DNA of 64,000 nucleotides from assembly GCA_963714125.1 (NCBI GenBank), contig OY970234.1, positions 2,542,001 to 2,606,000 of the forward strand. The letters run 5' to 3'. The DNA comes from CAWCAW01 sp963714125. GTDB lineage: Bacteria > Actinomycetota > Acidimicrobiia > Acidimicrobiales > UBA8190. The notes under the pieces are model-generated. The model made no database searches. It was not told where the DNA came from and was given only the letters and a program-made list of their open reading frames with translations. This document shows positions 58,446-64,000 of the stretch, in pieces. Both the position numbers and the translations under genes were made by a program. Position 1 is the first letter of the stretch; the number at the start of each line of letters is the position of its first letter.

Positions 58446-60857
58446 GTGGAAGCTCTATGGCTGGTGTTTCGCGCCGAGGGGCGTCGCCGATGGCGGTCGT
58501 GGCTGGCATTGGCCGCGCTGGTCGCTCTCGTCGGAGGAGTGGTTCTCGGCGCGGCTGCCGCCGGGCGGCGCACGGCGTCTGCGTTCCCACGCTTTGTCGC
58601 TGCCCACGGCTTTGACGCCGCGGTCTATGCAGACCAGAGCACCGCGAAGATTGCCGCGCTCCCCGAGGTGGCCCGGTCCACCACCATTTTCGGTGTGGAC
58701 ACGGGCCAGCCCGCATGCCGCTGCACGCGACCGATCAATCCCAGCGAGTTCGGGGTCATCGTTACGCCCTTGACGGGCCGAACGGCGTTCACGCTCGTTT
58801 CGGGCCGCCTCCCTGATCCCGCCGCCGCCAACCAGGTCCTGGCTTCGTACACGCTGCAGCAGGACAACGGGGTACGCCTCGGCACGATCATTCGCGTTCC
58901 CATGTACGCGCGGTCACAGACGGAGGCCTATAACAATGCCACCGGGGCGCTCCCAGCGCCTAGCGGCCCGACCGTGTCCTTGCGAGTAGTCGGCTTCGAG
59001 GCCAGCGAATACGAATTCCCGTCGGGCACCACACCGAGTTACGACTTGTACGCGACACCGGCTTTCGCTCGGACTGTTCTCCCCGGCGTGGCCGCCGGCA
59101 ACGTGTACTTCGTCAAGCTGCATCACGGTGCTGCCGACTTGCCACGTTTCGGCCAGCAGATCGGAGTCCTGGGCGCGCAGGACAGCCCCGAAGATGGAGT
59201 CATCGCGTCGGTCGAATCGTCGATCCATCCCCAGGCGGTCGGGTGGTGGATCCTGGCCGCGTTAGCAGCCCTGGTCGGGATCGTGATGGTCGGGCAGGCC
59301 CTACTGCGCCAAAGCATGGTCGAGAGCCAGGACTATCCGGTTCTTACCGCCCTCGGCGCTGACCGATGGATGCTCGTAGCGGCCAGCATGGTGCGCACAT
59401 CCGTCGTGGCTCTGGCGGGGGCGGCCGGCGCCATTGTCGTGGCCACGGCCCTATCCCCCATCGCACCCCTCGGCGAAGCTCGCGATGCCGAGAGCTCTAC
59501 GGGACTTACCGTCGACCCTGTCGTCATCGGACTCGGGGCGCTCGCCATTGTGGTGGTCGTCGTCGCCCTCGGCGCATGGCCGGCGATGCGGGCCGCCAGG
59601 AAACCGGCGACCGGTGATCGTCAGGGAACCTCGGCTTCGGTGGTGGTGGCACGTCTGGCCGCCATGGGGGCCCCACCCAGTGCCGTCGTCGGCGTACGCG
59701 ACGCGCTGCAACGCCAAAGCGGCGGGGGGACGGTCCCGGTTGGCTCGGCGCTCATGGGCACGGTCCTAGCGGTGGTGGCGCTGTCAGGGACAGCGGTGTT
59801 CGGGGCCAGCCTGGCGCACCTCACAGCCACACCACGCCTCTACGGGGACGACTTTCAGCTCAACTTCACGAACCCCAATGGAACCGGGCCCGATGCGCGA
59901 TTGCTGCGCAGCCTCACCCATGACAGCACCGTTACCGGGGTCACCGAAGGTCTGGCCTTCGAGATTTCTGTCAACGACGTGCCGGTGGGAGCCGTGGCGG
60001 GAGATGCCGTGGTGGGCCCCCTCCTGCTGTCCTCAGTCCAAGGGCATGCGCCCATCGGCGACGGTCAGATCGGGCTCGGGGCGGTGACGATGCGCCAAGT
60101 AGGAGCGCATATTGGCTCGGTGGTCCGCATCACCTTGCCTTCGCCGACGGGCGCCAAACGCACCGGGTCGTATCGCGTGGTTTCGCAGATCTCGTTTCCC
60201 GTGCTGGGCGGGACCGTTGGACTCGGCTCCGGCGCCGCCTTTACCCAAGCGGCATATCTGGAGACCGCCTGCCCTCCGGGCCCCGACAGCGCCGCCTGTC
60301 ATCAAGCGTTCTCGGCCAGCCTGGCGAGCGGAGGGGTGCTCGTGCGCGTCGCGCCCGGAGCGCAGGGCCGAGCGACTGTCAGCCACTACCTTGCGACCTA
60401 CCGCACCATCACCGCTCTGCCGGTGACGCCGACGTCCTTGGTGAATTTTGGCGAAGCCGTGAACTTTCCCCTGATCTTCGGTGCGATGCTGGCCGTATTT
60501 GGTGCCGCCACGTTGGTTCACCTGCTGATAGTGAGCGTGTCGCGGCGCCGACGGGAAATCGGCCTCCTCAAGTCGCTGGGATTCGTCAACAGCCAGGTGG
60601 CGTCGGCGGTGATCTGGCAAGCCACGACCTTGGCACTCATCGGAATTGTGATCGGCACTCCCGTGGGCATCGTGGTCGGCCACATCGTGTGGAACGCATT
60701 TGCCAACAATCTGGGCGTTGTCCCGGTTTCGGTGGTGCAAACCTGGCTTATCAGCGTGCTCGTTGTTGGCGTGCTCGTCGTAGCCAACCTCCTGGCGGTC
60801 GTGCCGGCTCTGATCGCGGCACGTTCGCGCCCGGGGCAGTTGCTCCGGACACAGTGA
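58446..60857 (+). CDS. FtsX-type ABC transporter permease (MacB/LolC-like), no adjacent ATPase
   Basis: 803 residues with two FtsX modules. N-terminal helix WLALAALVALVGGVVLGAA precedes a long extracytoplasmic domain (to about 300). Helices near 310-420 (ILAALAALVGIVMVGQALLR, TALGADRWMLVAASMVRTSV, VIGLGALAIVVVVVALGAWP) form the first FtsX core. A second pair follows with the end LLIVSVSRRRREIGLLKSLG, FVNSQVASAVIWQATTLALI and VLVVANLLAVVPALIAARSR. The REIGLLKSLG motif is the hallmark of FtsX/MacB permeases. A GTG at 58446 has ggagg 5 nt upstream; the longer frame to 58317 lacks one. No ATPase is next to it; the orphan LolD-like ATPase at 27135 is a possible mate. Confidence 0.9.
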   Translation: MEALWLVFRAEGRRRWRSWLALAALVALVGGVVLGAAAAGRRTASAFPRFVAAHGFDAAVYADQSTAKIAALPEVARSTTIFGVDTGQPACRCTRPINPSEFGVIVTPLTGRTAFTLVSGRLPDPAAANQVLASYTLQQDNGVRLGTIIRVPMYARSQTEAYNNATGALPAPSGPTVSLRVVGFEASEYEFPSGTTPSYDLYATPAFARTVLPGVAAGNVYFVKLHHGAADLPRFGQQIGVLGAQDSPEDGVIASVESSIHPQAVGWWILAALAALVGIVMVGQALLRQSMVESQDYPVLTALGADRWMLVAASMVRTSVVALAGAAGAIVVATALSPIAPLGEARDAESSTGLTVDPVVIGLGALAIVVVVVALGAWPAMRAARKPATGDRQGTSASVVVARLAAMGAPPSAVVGVRDALQRQSGGGTVPVGSALMGTVLAVVALSGTAVFGASLAHLTATPRLYGDDFQLNFTNPNGTGPDARLLRSLTHDSTVTGVTEGLAFEISVNDVPVGAVAGDAVVGPLLLSSVQGHAPIGDGQIGLGAVTMRQVGAHIGSVVRITLPSPTGAKRTGSYRVVSQISFPVLGGTVGLGSGAAFTQAAYLETACPPGPDSAACHQAFSASLASGGVLVRVAPGAQGRATVSHYLATYRTITALPVTPTSLVNFGEAVNFPLIFGAMLAVFGAATLVHLLIVSVSRRRREIGLLKSLGFVNSQVASAVIWQATTLALIGIVIGTPVGIVVGHIVWNAFANNLGVVPVSVVQTWLISVLVVGVLVVANLLAVVPALIAARSRPGQLLRTQ

Positions 60858-60931
60858 GTTCAGGAGCGGTACCGTGGCTGGCGCTCGACATCGGGGCCGT
60901 TGACTGATAATTGCTGACTAACGTCAGAGAA

Positions 60932-61830
60932 GTGACATTGGCGGAACAGATCGAGTCGATTCGGCATTTCAACCGGATCTACACCCAACGGATCGGCGCA
61001 TTGGAGGATTCGTTTCTGGGGATGGGTCTCCCGCTCGGAGCCATGAAGCTGCCGTTTGAGATCGGCACGGCGCCGGACACGATCCGAGCGCTACGAGCGA
61101 GATTGGAGCTGGACTCCGGCTATTGCTCCGACAGCTGGAGACCAAGGGCCTTGTGGCGTTGGTACCGGACCCCAGCGACGGTCGACGTCGTCGCGTGACG
61201 TTGACGCTCGAGGGGCAGCAACAATGGGAAGCGCTGGACTCCCGCTCCCAACAGCGCACCCGGGATTTGCTCGAGCCGCTCCCAGAGGACAAACGGGCTT
61301 GGCTGGCAATGGCGCTCAGCGATGCGGAGCTTTTGCTCCGGGCTGCAACCGTGACCATGGAGGACGCTGACCCCGCATCCCATCGGGCCGAAGAGGCCAT
61401 TGGTCGCTACTTTGCCGAACTGCGCGACCGGTTCGGGTTTATCGACAGCGGGCTCGATGCTCACGAGGCCAGCGCACTTCGCCCGCCCCATGGCATCTTC
61501 GTGCTGGCGATCAGCGACGGCGAATCAGTCGCCTGCGGCGCAGTGCAGACACTGGAGCCGTCGGTCGGCGAGATAAAACGTATGTGGGTGAGTGCATCGT
61601 GGCGTGGGGCCGGGTTGGGTTCCAGGCTCTGAGAGCACCTCGAGACTCGAGCGGCCGGACTGGGCCACATCGCCGTGCGCCTCGACACCAACCAGGCATT
61701 GAGCGAGGCGATCGCAATGTACGAGCGGGCCGGGTACCTGCCGATAGCCAGATATAACGACAACCCTTACGCCACGCACTTCTTCCAAAACACACTGAGG
61801 CAGCCGGGTCCCCTTCCGGGGCCAACATGA
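60932..61830 (+). pseudogene. MarR-type HTH / GNAT acetyltransferase fusion, inactivated
   Basis: The N-terminal part from GTG 60932 (VTLAEQIESIRHFNRIYTQR) reads into RARLELDSGYC, then the next frame continues as LLRQLETKGLVALVPDPSDG, RRRRVTLTLEGQQQWEAL, and the GNAT region PPHGIFVLAISDGESVACGA with RMWVSASWRGAGLGSRL. The frame change near 61121 is a small deletion rather than one base, because the expected helix residues between GY and LLRQ are missing. A TGA at 61630-61632 then interrupts the acetyltransferase; its remainder (LETRAAGLGHIAVRLDTNQA, AMYERAGYLPIARYNDNPYA) runs on to a TGA at 61828-61830. Two independent lesions point to a genuine pseudogene. Confidence 0.82.
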
Positions 61831-61903
61831 GTGCACCAACGTGTCCACCATCGGATCTCATGGCGCCTTCGGGAACGAGTCGACCAGGACGAGGCACCGG
61901 CCA

Positions 61904-61942
61904 AACCGTCTGCGGGGTTGGGGAGGATCCCCGCAGACGGTT
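61904..61942. terminator. Perfect 14-bp stem-loop between convergent genes
   Basis: AACCGTCTGCGGGG (61904-61917) and CCCCGCAGACGGTT (61929-61942) pair perfectly around an 11-nt loop. It lies in the 237-nt gap between the MarR-GNAT pseudogene and the leftward TPR-like gene, where a bidirectional transcription end is expected. There is no T-run on either side, so it is not a textbook intrinsic terminator; actinobacterial terminators often lack one. It could also be a mobile hairpin or protein-binding site. Confidence 0.6.
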
Positions 61943-62067
61943 CGTCGCAGGAGTCAACCAATCCTGCGAAGAGGCCGGGTTTCGCCCCGCCAGCCCAGCT
62001 TCGGGCTCAGCGCGTAAAAGATCAGTAAAGACCCCCGGACGAGCGAGCGCTCCTATCCGGGACGCGG

Positions 62068-64000
62068 TCAGATGGTCTCAATTGGCTCGCCGAGAATGCG
62101 CCCAAAACCCAGCCCTTGCCCGATCACTCGGGCGGAGGAAGCAAGCTGGGCGGCCCGGTCGGAGGAATCAGCGGCCCCTTTCTGGGCGAGAAGCAGCGAC
62201 AAGGCCAGGCGCGCTTGGACGGACCAAAACGGTGCTTCTATGGCGTCGGCAACGACGACCGCCTGATCAAGTTGAGAGCACGCGGTGTCAAGCTCGCCGA
62301 GGGCGGCGCTCAGGAGCCCCAGCCAGTAGCAAGCAGGCCCAAGAACAGCGCCACCTAATCCAAAGACGACCACATGGTCACGACAAGGGGTAAGGAGTTG
62401 ACGCAGGAGGCCTTGGAGTTCATAGTCCGTACTCCGAGCGGCCACGCCACTAAAGAGGGCCACGGCGCCAAGCCAAAAGACGTCGCGAGGAAGGGCAGAT
62501 CCGTCCTTCCCGAGGGTATTGCGAACAATCTCCGTCGCCGGGGCGTGACGCTCGGCCTCCGATAAGGCGGTGGCGGCCAGAGCCGCTCCGGCCCGAAACA
62601 CCGAGTCCGGTCGGTGGATCTTTCGCAACACAGGAAGCTCCTCGGCGAGGCGACCCTGTTGGTATCGAATGACAAAGCGTTGCAGTATGAGGGCTCCGTC
62701 AGAGAGCTGCTCAAGCTCATGTCCACGCAGTGCAGCCCCACGGGCCAGCTGGTCTGCCGTAGACAGATGCCCGTGAAGGGTGGCTTCCGTGGCCCGAAGG
62801 GCCATGGCCCAGTAAATGTCACGAGGACTCCCCACCGCTGATGCCTGTTCCTCGTACTGGTTAAGTACATCGTGGAATTCCGCAATCTCGGCGTTCTCAA
62901 GGAGGTCAGACAGAAACGAGCGCTGGAGCAAAAGTGAGAGCTCCCCGGGAGGCCCCGATCGCTGCACCGCGTCGCGCACAGAACGACTCAGGGCCAGGCG
63001 GGTCGATCGCGCCGACGGGTCGTGCGTCGACCACCGATGGAGTGCGACCTGGGCCGCAGCCTTCGCCTCGAGGTCGTCGAGATCGGCAGCAATCGCCACG
63101 GCCCGACGCGCTACCTGGCCTTCGCGCTCGGCGTCCACGTAATAAAGGTCAGAAGCAATACCAGCCAAGAGGCGCACCCGCCTGCTCCCCTCGCTATCTT
63201 TCAGGCCTTCAAGGGCCTCCTCGAGGAGTGGAAGAGTCGCAGTCTGGTAGTCCGACCCCGCGCTCCAGGGCCCATCGGCGGCAAGGGCAACGTCGGCCAG
63301 CAGGGTCGGATCACCGACACGCCTCGCTGCGTCGGCCGCTTCCAAGAACGCCTCCTGTGCTCGGCGTGGTCGTTTATCGAGTCCGTACACCCGTCCCAGT
63401 GCGAGCTGAAGCTGGCCCCAAGCCCGCTCGTCGCGCTCGATACCCTCGTGCAGGGTGATGGCTTGCTCGTACCAGGCAATGGCCTGGGGGAACATCAGGT
63501 GCTCTTCGGCATCGATACCGGCCCGCTCGGCATGTGCGGCTGCTTCTCGATGGAGTCCAAGGGGTGCCGCTTCGCAGAAGTGACGGGCCAGGGTCGCAAT
63601 CCGCACGCTTGCACTGGGATCCCGGGACAACGCAAGCGCGATCCGCCGATGGATCTCCATACGTCGATCCTCGGGCACCCCTGAGTAGACGGCATTGCGG
63701 ACGAGGGAGTGCGGAAACAAGAAGCAGGCAAAATCGTCAAGATCTTCCACCAACAGTCGCACGGCCAGGCATTCCTCGACAGCATCCATGACCGCTTCCG
63801 GCGCCATATCGCACACCTCGGCGAGCAACTCCGTAGTGATGCCCTCATCGAGAACGGCCGCCACCTCAAGGACGCTTCGGCTCGACGGGGTGACGCGTTC
63901 AGTGCGCCGGTCCATCAGGGCGCGCACGCCGGCCGGGGCGAGTTGGGAAAGCGCTCCGATCACATCATTGTCGGTGGCATGTTTCAGGAACTCGTCATCG
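62068..64000 (-). CDS. Large AAA-ATPase/TPR-type regulator or cyclase, C-terminal part, truncated by window edge
   Basis: At least 643 residues; the frame is open to the right end of the window and reads on as DDEFLKHATDNDV. The visible part starts with a winged-helix/STAND-like region (RTERVTPSSRSVLEVAAVLD, LFPHSLVRNAVYSGVPEDRR) followed by some 450 residues of tetratricopeptide-like helical repeats (HAERAGIDAEEHLMFPQAIA, EQAITLHEGIERDERAWGQL, RAQEAFLEAADAARRVGDPT). This is the usual end of AAA_16-type regulators of the adenylate-cyclase or LuxR group. The protein ends GLGFGRILGEPIETI without a LuxR HTH, so the cyclase-type layout (catalytic domain first) is more likely. The ATPase core lies beyond the window. 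Confidence 0.78.
   Translation of the reverse strand, partial: DDEFLKHATDNDVIGALSQLAPAGVRALMDRRTERVTPSSRSVLEVAAVLDEGITTELLAEVCDMAPEAVMDAVEECLAVRLLVEDLDDFACFLFPHSLVRNAVYSGVPEDRRMEIHRRIALALSRDPSASVRIATLARHFCEAAPLGLHREAAAHAERAGIDAEEHLMFPQAIAWYEQAITLHEGIERDERAWGQLQLALGRVYGLDKRPRRAQEAFLEAADAARRVGDPTLLADVALAADGPWSAGSDYQTATLPLLEEALEGLKDSEGSRRVRLLAGIASDLYYVDAEREGQVARRAVAIAADLDDLEAKAAAQVALHRWSTHDPSARSTRLALSRSVRDAVQRSGPPGELSLLLQRSFLSDLLENAEIAEFHDVLNQYEEQASAVGSPRDIYWAMALRATEATLHGHLSTADQLARGAALRGHELEQLSDGALILQRFVIRYQQGRLAEELPVLRKIHRPDSVFRAGAALAATALSEAERHAPATEIVRNTLGKDGSALPRDVFWLGAVALFSGVAARSTDYELQGLLRQLLTPCRDHVVVFGLGGAVLGPACYWLGLLSAALGELDTACSQLDQAVVVADAIEAPFWSVQARLALSLLLAQKGAADSSDRAAQLASSARVIGQGLGFGRILGEPIETI

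Noticed and set aside
1..64000. tRNA, rRNA and CRISPR elements
   Set aside because: Scanning for T-loop-like GGTTCGA strings, rRNA-like conserved stretches and regularly spaced short repeats gave only hits inside protein genes.

Overview
The window reads as chromosomal DNA of a high-GC actinobacterium. The best lineage pointer is a GYWLVGSDGGVF-type surface repeat that I associate with Acidimicrobiia (recollection, not a search); NarL-type two-component genes, thr-rich LAXTG surface proteins and many GTG starts fit that. Genes are dense, with many 4-nt stop/start overlaps. I saw no rRNA, tRNA, CRISPR array, transposase or integrase. Four genes are broken by frameshifts or stops (2107-2687, 17938-18493, 50882-51321, 60932-61830). 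This is either real decay or residual indel error in the assembly.

Layout. 1-5.5 kb: an arylsulfatase-like gene, a cupin, a broken glycolipid-binding-domain gene, an orphan receiver, then a phosphonate-monoester-hydrolase-like enzyme overlapping a PhnZ-like HD oxygenase, which suggests a small organophosphonate unit. 5.5-12.7 kb: a GH13 alpha-glucosidase, an orphan membrane-anchored solute-binding protein, and a circularly permuted ATP-grasp gene followed by an alpha-E/transglutaminase fusion. 12.7-18.7 kb: an RpiR regulator divergent from a COG4280-like membrane protein plus receiver, a MarR/MFS pair, a dienelactone hydrolase, a broken methyltransferase. 18.8-25.6 kb: a thr-rich LAFTG surface protein, a secreted S53 (sedolisin) peptidase with six C-terminal repeats, a proline iminopeptidase and an amidase. 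25.7-31.1 kb: a signalling island (receiver-cyclase, LolD-like ATPase, NarL-type kinase, stand-alone receiver, NarL-type regulator). 31.2-38.9 kb: a TetR/MFS divergon with two matching operators, a glucosidase/debranching-like enzyme, an FAD dehydrogenase, a secreted esterase.

The centrepiece is 39.0-48.5 kb. Two divergent cobalamin riboswitches (minus about 41445-41570, plus about 41715-41850) head two transcription units. Each encodes a secreted alpha/alpha-barrel protein (prenyltransferase-like repeats) followed by a secreted, membrane- or wall-anchored small domain resembling the DUF4430/transcobalamin C-terminal fold. The plus unit continues into EcfT, a fused double EcfA ATPase and an ECF S component. 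The two halves of animal transcobalamin/intrinsic factor (alpha barrel plus beta domain) thus appear as separate surface proteins next to an ECF importer under B12 control. I infer a split, transcobalamin-like cobalamin capture and uptake system, present in two paralogous copies of the capture proteins.

48.5-64 kb: a degenerate receiver, a secreted Ig-like protein, a broken MmcQ/YjbR gene, two proteins of unknown function, a GT-C-like membrane protein, a GH3 beta-glucosidase, an NAD(P)-binding reductase-like protein, a VOC protein, a large FtsX-type permease without an adjacent ATPase, a MarR-GNAT pseudogene, a strong hairpin, and the C-terminal TPR-like part of a large regulator that runs off the right edge.
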